Notes under the pieces: generated by a model
Database searches by the model: none
The model's input: only the letters and a program-made list of their open reading frames with translations
What the model was told of the DNA's origin: nothing
Assembly (NCBI RefSeq): GCF_902170785.1
Contig: NZ_CABHYG010000013.1
Location: 101,261 to 165,260 of the forward strand
Direction of reading: 5' to 3'
DNA length: 64,000 bases
DNA from: Yersinia proxima
GTDB lineage: Bacteria > Pseudomonadota > Gammaproteobacteria > Enterobacterales > Enterobacteriaceae
Shown here: positions 36,150-46,161 of the stretch, one piece after another
How positions within the stretch are numbered: position 1 is the first letter of the stretch
How the letters are laid out: each line of letters starts with the position of its first letter
Position numbers and translations under genes: made by a program

Positions 36150-38777
36150 ATGAGCAAGAGCACCGCTGAGATTCGTCAAGCGTTTCTCGATTTCTTCCAT
36201 AGCAAGGGACATCAGGTTGTATCAAGCAGCTCTTTGGTCCCTAATAATGACCCTACGCTGTTGTTTACCAATGCCGGGATGAACCAGTTTAAGGATGTTT
36301 TCTTAGGTTTGGATAAGCGGGCTTATTCCCGTGCGACGACCTCTCAGCGCTGTGTGCGAGCAGGTGGTAAGCATAATGACCTTGAAAACGTAGGCTATAC
36401 CGCGCGCCATCATACTTTCTTCGAAATGTTAGGTAATTTTAGCTTCGGCGATTACTTCAAACATGATGCCATCAGTTTCGCTTGGGAGTTATTAACTGGC
36501 GAACAGTGGTTTAATTTACCGAAAGAAAAATTGTGGGTAACTGTTTACGAAACCGATGATGAGGCTTATGAGATCTGGGCCAATGACATTGGTATCCCTC
36601 GTGAGCGTATTATTCGCATTGGTGATAACAAAGGCAGTGCCTTTGCATCAGATAACTTCTGGCAGATGGGTGACACTGGCCCTTGCGGTCCATGTACAGA
36701 GATTTTCTTTGACCATGGTGACCATATTTGGGGCGGCCCTCCAGGGTCGGCAGAAGAAGACGGCGATCGTTATATTGAGATCTGGAATATCGTCTTCATG
36801 CAGTTCAACCGCCAGTCTGATGGCACTATGCTGCCATTGCCTAAGCCATCGGTCGATACTGGTATGGGGCTTGAGCGTATTGCTGCGGTTTTACAACATG
36901 TTAATTCCAACTATGAGATTGACCTGTTCCGCGATTTGATTAAAGCGGTAGCGGAAGTTACTGGTGCGACAGACCTTTCCAGCAAGTCGCTGCGAGTGAT
37001 TGCTGACCATATCCGCTCTTGTGCTTTCCTTATCTCTGACGGTGTTATTCCGTCGAATGAAAACCGTGGCTATGTTCTGCGCCGTATCATTCGTCGTGCT
37101 ATCCGTCATGGCAACATGCTGGGCGCAAAAGAGACGTTCTTCTACAAACTGGTTGCTCCGCTGATTGCTGTTATGGGGTCTGCTGCCGATGAGTTGAAGC
37201 AACAACAGGCAATGGTTGAACAGGTTCTGAAAACCGAAGAAGAGCAGTTTGCGCGCACATTAGAGCGCGGCTTAGCTCTGTTGGATGAAGAACTCAGTAA
37301 ATTGACTGGTGATACCCTCGATGGTGAGACAGCTTTCCGTCTCTACGACACCTACGGCTTCCCGGTTGATTTAACCGCAGATGTTTGCCGTGAACGTAAT
37401 CTGAAAGTGGATGAAGCTGGTTTCGAGCAAGCAATGGAAGCTCAGCGCCGTCGTGCTCGAGAATCCAGCGGCTTTGGGGCCGATTATAACAATTTGATCC
37501 GTGTTGATAGTGCAAGCACATTCTCTGGCTATGACCACGTTCATCAGCAGGCTACAGTGACCGCATTGTTCCGCAATGGCGAAGCCGTTGATGAAATTCA
37601 TGAAGGCGAAGAGGCTGTTGTTGTCCTGAATCAAACGCCATTCTACGGTGAGTCTGGTGGTCAGGTTGGTGATACAGGCGAGCTGAAAAATGCTACTGCA
37701 ACCTTTGCAGTAGCTGACACTCAGAAATATGGTCAGGCTATCGGTCATTTAGGGCAATTAACCCATGGAACATTACGGGTTAATCACAGTATTGATGCTC
37801 AGGTTGATGTCGCACGACGTAACCGTATTCGCTTGAATCATTCCGCCACTCATTTATTGCATGCAGCACTACGTAAGACTCTGGGCGACCACGTTGCACA
37901 GAAAGGCTCATTAGTGAATGATAAATACCTGCGTTTCGATTTCTCTCATTTTGAAGCAATGAAACCGGAACAGATTCGCCTGGTAGAGGATATGGTTAAT
38001 GAGCAAATTCGCCGTAATATGCCAGTCCAAACTGAAGTGATGGAACTGGATGCGGCGAAAGAAAAAGGCGCGATGGCCCTGTTCGGCGAGAAATATGACG
38101 ACCAGGTGCGAGTCTTGACCATGGGTGATTTCTCAACCGAGCTATGTGGTGGTATTCATGCCAGCCGCACCGGTGATATTGGTCTGTTCCGTATTTTATC
38201 TGAATCAGGCACCGCAGCTGGGATTCGACGTATTGAAGCGGTCACTGGCGAGGGTGCTATTGCGCTATTGCATCAGCAGAGCGACCTGCTACAGGATGTT
38301 GCTCACCTGGTGAAAGGTGATACCAATAACTTGGCTGATAAAGTCCGTGCGGTGCTGGATCGCAGTAAAATGCTCGAACGTGAGCTTCAGCAGTTGAAAG
38401 ATCAGCAAGCGGCTCAGGAAAGTGCCTCATTATCGTCCAATGCGAAATTGGTCAATGGTGTGAAACTTTTAGTTAGCCAGTTGGATAATGTTGAGCCAAA
38501 AATGTTGCGTACCATGGTTGATGATCTTAAAAATCAACTGGGCTCAGCTATTATTGTGCTGGCAACGACCGCAGATGATAAGGTCAGTCTAATTGTTGGT
38601 GTAACTAAAGACCTGACAGGTAAAGTCAAAGCGGGTGAATTAATCGCTGATATTGCTCAACAGGTCGGTGGTAAAGGTGGTGGACGCCCGGATATGGCTC
38701 AGGCGGGTGGTACTAATGTGCAAGCATTGCCATCAGCATTAGCCAGCGTGGAAACTTGGGTGGCATCCCGTTTATAA
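36150..38777 (+). CDS. alaS: Alanyl-tRNA synthetase
   Basis: The 875-residue class II synthetase that charges tRNA-Ala. The N-terminal catalytic core has [28 protein letters not shown] and [19 protein letters not shown]; the editing domain carries [14 protein letters not shown] (about 560-573) and [15 protein letters not shown] with its zinc-type residues; the C-terminal domain has [15 protein letters not shown] (about 845-859). Length is as in E. coli. It is downstream of recX, which is the normal enterobacterial order. Confidence 0.97.
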   Translation: MSKSTAEIRQAFLDFFHSKGHQVVSSSSLVPNNDPTLLFTNAGMNQFKDVFLGLDKRAYSRATTSQRCVRAGGKHNDLENVGYTARHHTFFEMLGNFSFGDYFKHDAISFAWELLTGEQWFNLPKEKLWVTVYETDDEAYEIWANDIGIPRERIIRIGDNKGSAFASDNFWQMGDTGPCGPCTEIFFDHGDHIWGGPPGSAEEDGDRYIEIWNIVFMQFNRQSDGTMLPLPKPSVDTGMGLERIAAVLQHVNSNYEIDLFRDLIKAVAEVTGATDLSSKSLRVIADHIRSCAFLISDGVIPSNENRGYVLRRIIRRAIRHGNMLGAKETFFYKLVAPLIAVMGSAADELKQQQAMVEQVLKTEEEQFARTLERGLALLDEELSKLTGDTLDGETAFRLYDTYGFPVDLTADVCRERNLKVDEAGFEQAMEAQRRRARESSGFGADYNNLIRVDSASTFSGYDHVHQQATVTALFRNGEAVDEIHEGEEAVVVLNQTPFYGESGGQVGDTGELKNATATFAVADTQKYGQAIGHLGQLTHGTLRVNHSIDAQVDVARRNRIRLNHSATHLLHAALRKTLGDHVAQKGSLVNDKYLRFDFSHFEAMKPEQIRLVEDMVNEQIRRNMPVQTEVMELDAAKEKGAMALFGEKYDDQVRVLTMGDFSTELCGGIHASRTGDIGLFRILSESGTAAGIRRIEAVTGEGAIALLHQQSDLLQDVAHLVKGDTNNLADKVRAVLDRSKMLERELQQLKDQQAAQESASLSSNAKLVNGVKLLVSQLDNVEPKMLRTMVDDLKNQLGSAIIVLATTADDKVSLIVGVTKDLTGKVKAGELIADIAQQVGGKGGGRPDMAQAGGTNVQALPSALASVETWVASRL

Positions 38778-38803
38778 GTCAGTAATGACCCATTAAATCA
38801 ATG

Positions 38804-38835
38804 CGCCATATCTCTATGTTGGGTATGGCGTTTTT
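38804..38835 (+). terminator. alaS terminator
   Basis: CGCCATA (38804-38810) pairs with TATGGCG (38824-38830), followed by TTTTT, 26 bases after the alaS stop. Confidence 0.8.
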
Positions 38836-39030
38836 CAATTTTCCTGTCATAGTTCGAAAACAAAGTTAAACGCAAAGTTATTTGCTTCAGCTAAACTTGT
38901 ATTAGTTAGAGACTTGACCAAGCTACTTACATTTAATGTGAATGTGATAGCTTACGTTTTCACGGTGTATGATGGATAATGGCGGGGAAACTGAGAGACC
39001 CGACTCTTTTAATTTTTCAAGGAGCAAAGA

Positions 39031-39216
39031 ATGCTTATTCTGACTCGTCGAGTTGGTGAAACACTCATGATTGGCGATGAGGTTACGGTTACTGTATTAG
39101 GAGTTAAAGGCAACCAGGTTCGAATTGGTGTAAATGCTCCGAAAGAGGTTTCTGTTCACCGTGAAGAAATCTACCAGCGCATCCAAGCAGAAAAGTCTCA
39201 ACCGACGACTTACTGA
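39031..39216 (+). CDS. csrA: CsrA carbon storage regulator (RNA-binding)
   Basis: A 61-residue RNA-binding protein that binds GGA motifs in mRNA leaders and controls carbon flow, motility and virulence. The entire conserved sequence is visible ([46 protein letters not shown]). Its Shine-Dalgarno region reads CAAGGAGCAAAG, containing GGA, as expected for autoregulation. It follows alaS as in E. coli. A GCGTCTCGTG/CACGAGGCGC hairpin lies just after the stop (39227-39249). Confidence 0.97.
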
Positions 39217-39580
39217 TTTTGAAGAAGCGTCTCGTGTTACACGAGGCGCTACTGCTGCTTATTCCCCTCGTATTTCGCTGTTCATTCCCTTTTTGTGTTC
39301 TTATTCTGGTAATAATTTTCTGTTTGCGACCAATTTATCGGGGTGGCCAGGATAATTTCGTTTTTCTCTCTGTCTGATTACGCTGCAATAAACAGTATGT
39401 TGCCTGTTGATAAAACAATCTTTTTGGCGTCAAACTGGCCATGTTGCGTGTGAATTGTGCAAATGAACGCTAGTTGGGAAAAATTGTTTGACTTATAAGT
39501 GCGGGAAAGTAATATGTGCGCCACGCAGTGCCGATGAGCTTCTTCAAAAGCAAGTTAGGCACAATTCGAAAGAAGCGTAT
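39217..39580. other. Region between csrA and the tRNA genes
   Basis: 364 bases without a protein gene. It contains a strong hairpin just after csrA (39227-39249) and the tRNA promoter (39488-39515). The rest is AT-rich leader with no further structure that I could support. Confidence 0.5.
39488..39515 (+). promoter_or_regulatory. Promoter of the serV-argV tRNA operon
   Basis: TTGACT (39488-39493), a 16-base spacer and TAATAT (39510-39515), followed by the GC-rich stretch GTGCGCC typical of stringently controlled stable-RNA promoters. Confidence 0.75.
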
Positions 39581-39673
39581 GGTGAGGTGGCCGAGAGGCT
39601 GAAGGCGCTCCCCTGCTAAGGGAGTATACGGTCAAAAGCTGTATCGAGGGTTCGAATCCCTCCCTCACCGCCA
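39581..39673 (+). tRNA. serV: tRNA-Ser (GCU)
   Basis: 93 bases including the encoded CCA. The acceptor stem GGTGAGG pairs with CCTCACC, the anticodon loop reads CTGCTAA (anticodon GCT), the long variable arm is present and the T-loop is TTCGAATCC. Same place as E. coli serV, after csrA. Confidence 0.97.
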
Positions 39674-39681
39674 TTTACTAT

Positions 39682-39758
39682 GCACCCATAGCTCAGCTGG
39701 ATAGAGTACTCGGCTACGAACCGAGCGGTCGGAAGTTCGAATCTTCCTGGGTGCACCA
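39682..39758 (+). tRNA. argV: tRNA-Arg (ACG), copy 1
   Basis: 77 bases with encoded CCA. Acceptor GCACCCA/TGGGTGC, D-loop AGCTGGATAGAG, anticodon loop CTACGAA (ACG, read as ICG), T-loop GTTCGAATC. Confidence 0.97.
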
Positions 39759-39816
39759 TATTTTGCAGTATGGTGAAATAGTCAAATGAACATCAGGTAG
39801 TGTCAAAGAATTAATT

Positions 39817-39893
39817 GCACCCATAGCTCAGCTGGATAGAGTACTCGGCTACGAACCGAGCGGTCGGAAGTTCGAATCTTCCTGGGTGCACCA
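39817..39893 (+). tRNA. argY: tRNA-Arg (ACG), copy 2
   Basis: 77 bases, identical in sequence to copy 1, 58 bases after it. Anticodon ACG. Confidence 0.97.
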
Positions 39894-39967
39894 TCTTCTA
39901 GGTCATCAATCTTGTTGTTAAGTTTCACTCGCTGAAACACCTCCGTAAAATTTAGAAATACAAAACT

Positions 39968-40044
39968 GCACCCATAGCTCAGCTGGATAGAGTACTCGGC
40001 TACGAACCGAGCGGTCGGAAGTTCGAATCTTCCTGGGTGCACCA
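39968..40044 (+). tRNA. argZ: tRNA-Arg (ACG), copy 3
   Basis: 77 bases, identical to copies 1 and 2, 74 bases after copy 2. Followed directly by an intrinsic terminator. Confidence 0.97.
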
Positions 40045-40051
40045 TCTTAAG

Positions 40052-40083
40052 AAACCTCGCTACGGCGGGGTTTTCTGTTTTTA
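40052..40083 (+). terminator. tRNA operon terminator
   Basis: AAACCTCGC pairs with GCGGGGTTT around a TACG tetraloop (40052-40073), then TTTT and a further T-run. A very stable UNCG-type loop. Confidence 0.88.
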
Positions 40084-40100
40084 GATTCTATAAACACGCA

Positions 40101-40204
40101 GAACCGAGCGGTCGGAAGTTCGAGCCGAGCGTAGCGAGACAACGTTGCTTTAGCAACGGCCCGCAGGGCGAGGCGTTAGCCGAGTCATCTTCCTGGGTGC
40201 ACCA
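40101..40204 (+). pseudogene. Broken tRNA-Arg remnant with a 63-bp insert
   Basis: The 3' half of the arginine tRNA is repeated here: GAACCGAGCGGTCGGAAG plus TTCGA (40101-40123), then a 63-bp insertion (40124-40186), then ATCTTCCTGGGTGCACCA (40187-40204). The break falls inside the T-loop. There is no acceptor 5' strand or D-arm, so it is not a working tRNA. The insert contains GTTGC-TTTA-GCAAC and GCCC-GCA-GGGC hairpins. The same terminator as copy 3 follows. Confidence 0.8.
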
Positions 40205-40211
40205 TCTTAAG

Positions 40212-40243
40212 AAACCTCGCTGCGGCGGGGTTTTCTGTTTTTA
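40212..40243 (+). terminator. Duplicate tRNA operon terminator
   Basis: A second copy of the terminator (TGCG loop instead of TACG, otherwise the same), 8 bases after the broken tRNA. The surrounding CATCTTAAGAAACCTCGC is also repeated, showing a segmental duplication of the cluster's end. Confidence 0.85.
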
Positions 40244-40451
40244 AGCCTCGTGCTATTCAGCGATTAGCATGTTTTAACTCTCTCATCTTACTACACCTCT
40301 CAACGCATTGATTTTTACTATGCATAACAGCGCTACTTCCTATTGGGAGTTGTATTTTTTTTGATTAAATTCAATTGATTATACAGAGAGCGACAATTTA
40401 GTTAGTTTGCGATAAAGTAGCTTTTCATTTCTCCCTGGTCGTGGAGCCACG

Positions 40452-41018
40452 ATGTACGAGCGCTATGAAGGCCTGATTTTTGATATGGATGGCACCATCC
40501 TGGATACTGAGCCTACGCATCGGCAGGCATGGCGACAGATTCTGACGCCTTATGGCATGGCATTTGATGAGCAGGCATTAGTGGCTTTGAATGGGGCACC
40601 CACGTGGAAAATTGCCCGCGTAATCATTGAAAATAATCAATCGGACTTGGATCCCCATTTACTGGCCGCCGAGAAAACAGCGGTATTTAAATCCTTGCTA
40701 CTGGATAATGTGAAGCCTCTGCCGCTCATAGACGTGGTTAAAGCCTATCATGGGTGTAAACCTATGGCTGTCGGTACTGGAAGCGAGCACGCCATGGCAG
40801 AGCTGCTTTTACGCCACTTAGGCTTACGTGACTATTTTGATGTTATCGTCGGTGCCGACGATGTCACTCAACATAAGCCAGAACCAGAAACATTCTTGCG
40901 CTGTGCACAGCTATTAGGTGTGCCTCCAGAGAAGTGTGTGGTTTTTGAAGATGCTGATTTTGGTATTGAGGCGGCAAAAAGGGCAAATATGGCAATAGTT
41001 GATGTGCGTCTACTGTGA
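40452..41018 (+). CDS. yqaB: Fructose-1-phosphate/6-phosphogluconate phosphatase (HAD family)
   Basis: A 188-residue HAD phosphatase of the beta-phosphoglucomutase subfamily. The nucleophile motif is DMDGTILDTEP (about 11-21), the second region GTGSEHAMAELLLRHLGL (about 109-126) and the last KCVVFEDADFGIEAAKRA (about 157-174). In E. coli this dephosphorylates fructose 1-phosphate and 6-phosphogluconate. It shares a GTGA overlap with yqaA. Confidence 0.9.
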   Translation: MYERYEGLIFDMDGTILDTEPTHRQAWRQILTPYGMAFDEQALVALNGAPTWKIARVIIENNQSDLDPHLLAAEKTAVFKSLLLDNVKPLPLIDVVKAYHGCKPMAVGTGSEHAMAELLLRHLGLRDYFDVIVGADDVTQHKPEPETFLRCAQLLGVPPEKCVVFEDADFGIEAAKRANMAIVDVRLL

Positions 41019-41443
41019 GTAGTACGCTAGCTATTGTTTCATTATTTGGGAGTAGCTTTCTCAGCGCGACGCTCTTACCCGGAAATTCTGAAATTCTGTT
41101 AGTCACCCTCTTAACGGCAAGTAGTGCGCCGGCGATGATGCTGGTGTTGTCTGCCACTGTCGGAAATACCCTCGGGGGGCTAACAAACGTTGTTATAGGC
41201 CGTTTATTACCGGAACTAAAACCACAACGCGGGATGAGTACAGCTCTTGGCTGGCTTCAACGTTTTGGCCCGGCAGCTCTATTATTGAGTTGGTTACCGG
41301 TAGTGGGCGATTTGATGTGTGTGTTGGCAGGCTGGTTGCGTATGCCTTGGGGTCTTGTGGCTTTTTTTCTGTGTCTGGGAAAAGCATTGCGTTATATCGT
41401 GTTAACGGTAATTACGTTACAAGGAATTGCCTGGTGGCAGTAA
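41015..41443 (+). CDS. yqaA: YqaA family inner-membrane protein (DedA/SNARE-associated type)
   Basis: A 142-residue membrane protein with four hydrophobic segments. The stretch [36 protein letters not shown] (about 93-128) is the family signature. It starts with GTG overlapping the yqaB stop by four bases (GTGA). The molecular role is not established; the related DedA family handles lipid or ion homeostasis. Confidence 0.85.
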   Translation: MSSTLAIVSLFGSSFLSATLLPGNSEILLVTLLTASSAPAMMLVLSATVGNTLGGLTNVVIGRLLPELKPQRGMSTALGWLQRFGPAALLLSWLPVVGDLMCVLAGWLRMPWGLVAFFLCLGKALRYIVLTVITLQGIAWWQ

Positions 41444-41525
41444 AGAATGTGACAAACTTACGTGGTCACATCTATGCAGTTTCAGTATGCTGGCGAGTTA
41501 TGGTTTTCAAGAGCGGGAGGTCGAT

Positions 41526-43085
41526 TTGATCCCGGATGTATCACACGCGCTGACTTGGTTGGAAGCGCACCCTAAAGCCCTGAAAGGTATCCGCCGCGGT
41601 ATCGAGCGGGAAACATTGAGAGTAACTGCCGATGGCCAATTAGCCTCGACAGGCCACCCAGAGTCATTGGGTGCAGCGCTGACACATCAATGGATTACCA
41701 CCGACTTTGCTGAGGCATTGCTGGAATTTATTACTCCAGTAGATGGCGATATTGACCATTTGCTGACTTTTTTGCGTGATATTCACCGCTATACCGCACG
41801 CAAACTCGGTGATGAGCGTATGTGGCCACTTAGCATGCCTTGCTTTATTGGTGCCGAGCAGGATATTGAGCTCGCTAAATATGGCTCTTCTAACATTGGT
41901 CGTTTCAAGACGCTTTACCGTGAGGGTTTAAAAAACCGTTATGGTGCCTTGATGCAAACGATTTCCGGCGTGCATTATAACTTCTCTTTGCCGCTGGAAT
42001 TTTGGCAAGCGTGGGCGGGTGTTACCGATGAAAAAAGCGGCAAGGAAGAGATTTCAGCGGGATATTTTCGCCTGATACGTAACTATTATCGCTTCGGCTG
42101 GGTCATTCCTTATCTGTTTGGTGCGTCACCGGCCATTTGTGCATCATTCCTGCAAGGGCGTGAAACGGCATTACCGTTCGAGCGCAATGATAAAGGAATG
42201 TGTTATCTGCCGTATGCCACTTCATTGCGCCTGAGTGATTTGGGTTATACCAATAAATCACAAAGCAATTTGGGGATTACGTTTAATGACCTGCATACCT
42301 ATGTTGCTGGGTTGAAGCGCGCCATTCAAACACCATCAGAAGAATATGCGGCACTGGGACTAAAAGACGGTGAGCGTCATCTGCAACTGAACACCAATGT
42401 GCTACAGATTGAAAATGAACTCTATGCTCCGATTCGACCTAAGCGGGTTACCCGTGCTGGCGAGTCGCCATCTGATGCATTGTTGCGCGGCGGTATTGAG
42501 TATATTGAAGTCCGTTCCTTAGATATCAATCCATTCTCACCTATTGGCGTAGATGCGGTACAGGCGCGCTTCCTTGATCTGTTCTTGATTTGGTGCGTAC
42601 TGGCAGATGCGCCTGAAATGAGCAGTGATGAGCTGCTGTGCACCCGTAAAAACTGGAATCGGGTTATTTTGGAAGGGCGTAAACCGGGGCAGACCATCGG
42701 GATGGGATGTAACGACACCCGTGAGCCGCTGGAAAAGGTGGGCAAAGATCTGTTTGCTGACTTGCGCCGCGTTGCAGAAGTATTGGATGGTAAAGATAGC
42801 ACCGAATATCAACAGGTTTGCGATGAACTTGTTGCATCCTTTGATGATCCGAACCTGACGTTCTCTGCGCGTATTTTGCAAGCGATGAAGGAAAGTGGTA
42901 TTGGTGGTGTTGGCCTTGAGTTAGCTGAGCGCTACAGAGAAATGTTGCAAAATGAACCGTTGGAATTGCTAACTGAGGAGCAATTATCCGAAGAGGGTGC
43001 AGCTTCCTGGGTGCGTCAACATGAGCTGGAACTCAAAGATAAGCTAAACTTTGAAGAGTATTTGGCACTTCACGGCGGCCAATAA
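41526..43085 (+). CDS. gshA: Glutamate-cysteine ligase
   Basis: The 519-residue ligase that makes gamma-glutamylcysteine, the first step of glutathione synthesis. The sequence follows E. coli GshA closely ([104 protein letters not shown]). The start is TTG at 41526, in frame with the homologous N-terminus [12 protein letters not shown], with GGGAGG 5 bases upstream; E. coli gshA also uses TTG. The frame is open further upstream into yqaA without homology. Confidence 0.95.
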   Translation: MIPDVSHALTWLEAHPKALKGIRRGIERETLRVTADGQLASTGHPESLGAALTHQWITTDFAEALLEFITPVDGDIDHLLTFLRDIHRYTARKLGDERMWPLSMPCFIGAEQDIELAKYGSSNIGRFKTLYREGLKNRYGALMQTISGVHYNFSLPLEFWQAWAGVTDEKSGKEEISAGYFRLIRNYYRFGWVIPYLFGASPAICASFLQGRETALPFERNDKGMCYLPYATSLRLSDLGYTNKSQSNLGITFNDLHTYVAGLKRAIQTPSEEYAALGLKDGERHLQLNTNVLQIENELYAPIRPKRVTRAGESPSDALLRGGIEYIEVRSLDINPFSPIGVDAVQARFLDLFLIWCVLADAPEMSSDELLCTRKNWNRVILEGRKPGQTIGMGCNDTREPLEKVGKDLFADLRRVAEVLDGKDSTEYQQVCDELVASFDDPNLTFSARILQAMKESGIGGVGLELAERYREMLQNEPLELLTEEQLSEEGAASWVRQHELELKDKLNFEEYLALHGGQ

Positions 43086-43094
43086 AAAAGAAAA

Positions 43095-43112
43095 GGCCAC
43101 ATTGCTGTGGCC
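43095..43112 (-). terminator. Hairpin after gshA
   Basis: GGCCACA-TTGC-TGTGGCC, a 7-bp stem 10 bases after gshA. Its uridine tract lies on the minus strand (TTTTCTTTTTT after the stem), so it is best placed to stop antisense transcription, though it may also trim gshA mRNA. Confidence 0.6.
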
Positions 43113-43252
43113 AAATTAACATCTCTGATAACAGGGATGATGATAACAAATGCGCGTCTTTCACATATTAAGACGTGCGGGATACAAAAAAGTTTCATGG
43201 GTTGCGAAAAAAAGATCGAATAAAAATTATTTTTTTATGAGGAGGTAACTAA

Positions 43253-43768
43253 ATGCCATTATTGGATAGCTTTACCGTAGACCATACCATTATGAAAGCT
43301 CCGGCTGTACGCGTTGCTAAGACGATGAAAACCCCTCATGGCGACGAGATAACAGTATTCGATTTACGTTTCTGTGTGCCAAATAAAGAAGTGATGCCAG
43401 AAAGAGGGATTCATACACTTGAGCACTTGTTTGCCGGTTTTATGCGTAACCACCTCAATGGTAATGGCGTGGAAATTATCGATATATCCCCAATGGGATG
43501 CCGTACCGGTTTCTATATGAGCCTGATTGGTACGCCAGATGAGCAACGCGTTGCTGATGCCTGGAAAGCGGCAATGGCTGATGTATTGAAAGTGACTGAC
43601 CAGCGAAAAATTCCTGAATTGAACGAATACCAGTGTGGCACTTACCACATGCATTCGCTGGAAGAGGCGCAGGAGATTGCCAAAGGGATTATCGACCGCG
43701 GCGTGCGTATCAATCACAACGAAGAACTGGCATTGCCGAAAGAAAAACTGACTGAATTACATATCTAG
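43253..43768 (+). CDS. luxS: S-ribosylhomocysteine lyase (autoinducer-2 synthesis)
   Basis: The 171-residue enzyme that cleaves S-ribosylhomocysteine to homocysteine and the AI-2 precursor, as part of methyl-cycle recycling. Metal ligands are visible in HTLEHLFAG (H54, E57, H58) and C128 in [10 protein letters not shown]. The start has GGAGG 8 bases upstream. It follows gshA, as in other Enterobacterales. A GCGCGTCTT/AAGACGTGC repeat lies in the leader (43153-43179). Confidence 0.97.
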   Translation: MPLLDSFTVDHTIMKAPAVRVAKTMKTPHGDEITVFDLRFCVPNKEVMPERGIHTLEHLFAGFMRNHLNGNGVEIIDISPMGCRTGFYMSLIGTPDEQRVADAWKAAMADVLKVTDQRKIPELNEYQCGTYHMHSLEEAQEIAKGIIDRGVRINHNEELALPKEKLTELHI

Positions 43769-43806
43769 CTTTCAGTTGTAGATTTTGATGTTCGGTAGAT
43801 AAATGC

Positions 43807-43838
43807 AAAAAAGACGCTGAAAAGGCGTCTTTTTTATT
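43807..43838. terminator. Bidirectional terminator between luxS and corB
   Basis: AAAAAAGACGC pairs with GCGTCTTTTTT, giving uridine tracts on both strands. It serves luxS on the plus strand and the convergent corB on the minus strand. Confidence 0.88.
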
Positions 43839-43854
43839 TCCTTGATATCACTGA

Positions 43855-45132
43855 TTAGCTCGCTTGGTTATCAGGCAGGATAGGGGTAACCCGCACCCGC
43901 TTAATCATGTTTTCCTGTACGTCCAGCACATCAATCAGATAATTTCCAACACGGACCTGCGCATCTACCTGAGGGATCTCTTCGAGTTCTTCCAATAACA
44001 TGCCATTGATCGTGCGTGCTTCGATAGGGAGTGACCAGTTGAATGCTTTGTTCAGTTCGCGCACATTGGCGCTGCCATCGATGAGTACAGAGCCATCGCT
44101 CTGCGGATTGACCTCTTCTGCCAGGCTAGGAGACATTGATGTTGTGAAATCGCCGACTATCTCTTCCAAAATATCTTCAACGGTCACTAACCCCTGAATA
44201 TCACCATACTCATCAACAATCATGCCGACTTTTTCTTTATTACGCTGGAATTTCACCAGTTGCACATTTAATGGTGTGCCCTCAGGGATGAAATAGATCT
44301 CATCGGCAGCGCGCAGCAAATTTTCTTTATTGAACTCTTTTTTCTCAGTCATAAGCCGGTAGGCCTCTCGCACGCGTAGCATACCGATAGCATCGTCTAA
44401 TGATTGGCGATATAAAACGATGCGGCCATGTGGCGAGTGAGTGAGCTGCCGCATGATTGATTTCCAGTCATCATTGATATCAATGCCGACCACTTCATTA
44501 CGCGGCACCATAATATCGCTGACAGTGACCTTCTCCAGATCCAGCACGGATATCAACATATCTTGATTACGGCGAGAAATTTGTGAGTGCGATTCATTCA
44601 CAATACTGCGCAATTCATCTTTGCTCACTGCATCACTACTGTGCACATTGCCGCGAATACCACACAAGCGCATCAGCCCACGTGTGATGGTATTGAGTAG
44701 CCATACCAGTGGCAGCATGATTTTTTGTAACGGGGCCAGTAAAACACTACTGGGGAACGCCACGCGCTCAGGATAAAGGGCAGCGATGGTTTTCGGCATC
44801 ACTTCAGCAAAAATCAGCACCACAAAAGTTAAAACGCCAGTGGCTATGGCAACCCCTGCATTGCCATAGAGCCTGATACCTACAATGGTTGCCAGTGCTG
44901 AAGCCAGAATATTGACCAGATTATTGCCGATTAATACCAAACTTATCAGGCGATCAGGACGACGTAAGAGTTTCTCAACTCGACGTGCGGAGCGGTTACC
45001 TTGCTTGGATAAGTGGCGTAGACGGTAGCGATTGAGTGTCATCATGCCGGTTTCTGAGGCTGAAAAATAAGCCGAAACCACGACCATAATGACCAGAATG
45101 ATGATCAGCGTGCTAGTTGAGACATGATCCAA
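43855..45132 (-). CDS. corB: CNNM/CorB-family transporter (YfjD)
   Basis: A 425-residue membrane protein: N-terminal DUF21 region with several hydrophobic segments (residues about 5-160), a CBS pair (VSDIMVPRNEVVGIDI and VEDILEEIVGD) and a C-terminal CorC_HlyC domain. The family is linked to magnesium and cobalt efflux. By homology with E. coli YfjD (MEHISTTTLII) the start is a TTG at 45132 (reading LDHVSTSTLIIIL), preceded by AAGGA; an ATG at 45153 also keeps frame but adds seven unsupported residues. It lies in an operon with ypjD upstream (72 bases apart). Confidence 0.88.
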   Translation of the reverse strand: MDHVSTSTLIIILVIMVVVSAYFSASETGMMTLNRYRLRHLSKQGNRSARRVEKLLRRPDRLISLVLIGNNLVNILASALATIVGIRLYGNAGVAIATGVLTFVVLIFAEVMPKTIAALYPERVAFPSSVLLAPLQKIMLPLVWLLNTITRGLMRLCGIRGNVHSSDAVSKDELRSIVNESHSQISRRNQDMLISVLDLEKVTVSDIMVPRNEVVGIDINDDWKSIMRQLTHSPHGRIVLYRQSLDDAIGMLRVREAYRLMTEKKEFNKENLLRAADEIYFIPEGTPLNVQLVKFQRNKEKVGMIVDEYGDIQGLVTVEDILEEIVGDFTTSMSPSLAEEVNPQSDGSVLIDGSANVRELNKAFNWSLPIEARTINGMLLEELEEIPQVDAQVRVGNYLIDVLDVQENMIKRVRVTPILPDNQAS

Positions 45133-45204
45133 CACAGTGTTCCTTAATAACAATGAAAGCCTTGTGGGTTCAACAAGGCTATGTGTGGATGATTGTAATA
45201 ATGA

Positions 45205-45996
45205 CTAAGAGATCATGATCTCCTGTAGCAGGCGGCTGCCAAAATAAGCCAAAGTCAGTAAAAATGCACCTGCGAAACTGAACCAAATCACTCTACGTCC
45301 GCGCCAACCTTCATGGTAATGGCCCCACAATAAAACGATGTAGACAAACCAGGCCATGATTGATAACACCGCTTTATGGACGTTTTCTTTACTGAATATA
45401 TCATCCATATAAAGCAAGCCAGTACACAGCGTTAGGGTCAGTAAAACCACCCCGATTTGGGTGATGTGAAACATTTTACGTTCAATGCTCATCAAGGGCG
45501 GCATATCAGCATTAAAGGTAACTTTTTTATTTTTTAACTGATAATCGAGCCACGCTAATTGTAGGGCATATAGCGCTGCAATGATAAGGGTTGCGTAAGC
45601 AAAGAGTGCGAGCCCAATATGAATGAAAATGGCTGGGCTGGCCTCCAGATGAGTAATGAACTCACCAGGGAGCAGACTGGCAAGTGCCAGATTGATCATG
45701 GCAAAACTGTAAACAATCGGCAGCAAGAACCAGCCACGACCTTGCGAGGCGACGATAGTCATGATGGTACAAATCATCAACCCGACAATGGAGCCGATAT
45801 TCAATAAAGTGAGATTTTGTCCGCCGCTGACATCAAAAACCTGATGCTTTAGAGCAATAGCATGGCACACTAGTGCCACGACGGCAGAAACCAGCGCTAA
45901 CCGCCGGTAAGCACTATTTTTCTGCACCAGGCTTGGGACAATCAAACCCAGGCTGAGCGAATAGGCGATCAAAGCCAAAATGGAGAACACGGGCAT
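45205..45996 (-). CDS. ypjD: YpjD, cytochrome c assembly-type membrane protein
   Basis: A 263-residue inner-membrane protein with eight hydrophobic segments and the CcmC/CcmF-type cytochrome c assembly domain. The C-terminal loop GHYHEGWRGRRVIW (about 228-241) and the conserved HITQIGVVLL segment are family features. It is linked to corB. Its role in haem handling is inferred from the domain only. It is divergent from ffh, as in E. coli. Confidence 0.87.
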   Translation of the reverse strand: MPVFSILALIAYSLSLGLIVPSLVQKNSAYRRLALVSAVVALVCHAIALKHQVFDVSGGQNLTLLNIGSIVGLMICTIMTIVASQGRGWFLLPIVYSFAMINLALASLLPGEFITHLEASPAIFIHIGLALFAYATLIIAALYALQLAWLDYQLKNKKVTFNADMPPLMSIERKMFHITQIGVVLLTLTLCTGLLYMDDIFSKENVHKAVLSIMAWFVYIVLLWGHYHEGWRGRRVIWFSFAGAFLLTLAYFGSRLLQEIMIS

Positions 45997-46161
45997 AGCG
46001 TTATATGAGCATCGGCTAAGTGAATTAGATAGCCAGTATAGCGTCGAGCGCGTCCCTCTCCAACCGATCTCCGACGTGAGGGCAGAGATCGTTTAATCTT
46101 CGTGTTATAATCCCCCCATTGTGTCGCCAGAGCGGCCTGTTTCCACGTTGAGTATGAGACA

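Noticed and set aside
39803..40045. Minus-strand reading frame over the arginine tRNAs (begins MVHPGRFELPTAR)
   Set aside because: It is the reverse complement of two tRNA-Arg genes and their spacer. This peptide is a known artefact of tRNA genes, not a protein.
39682..40204. Repeats resembling a CRISPR array
   Set aside because: The repeated units are whole tRNA-Arg genes (77 bp) with unequal spacers of 58, 74 and more bases; no cas genes and no short direct repeats.
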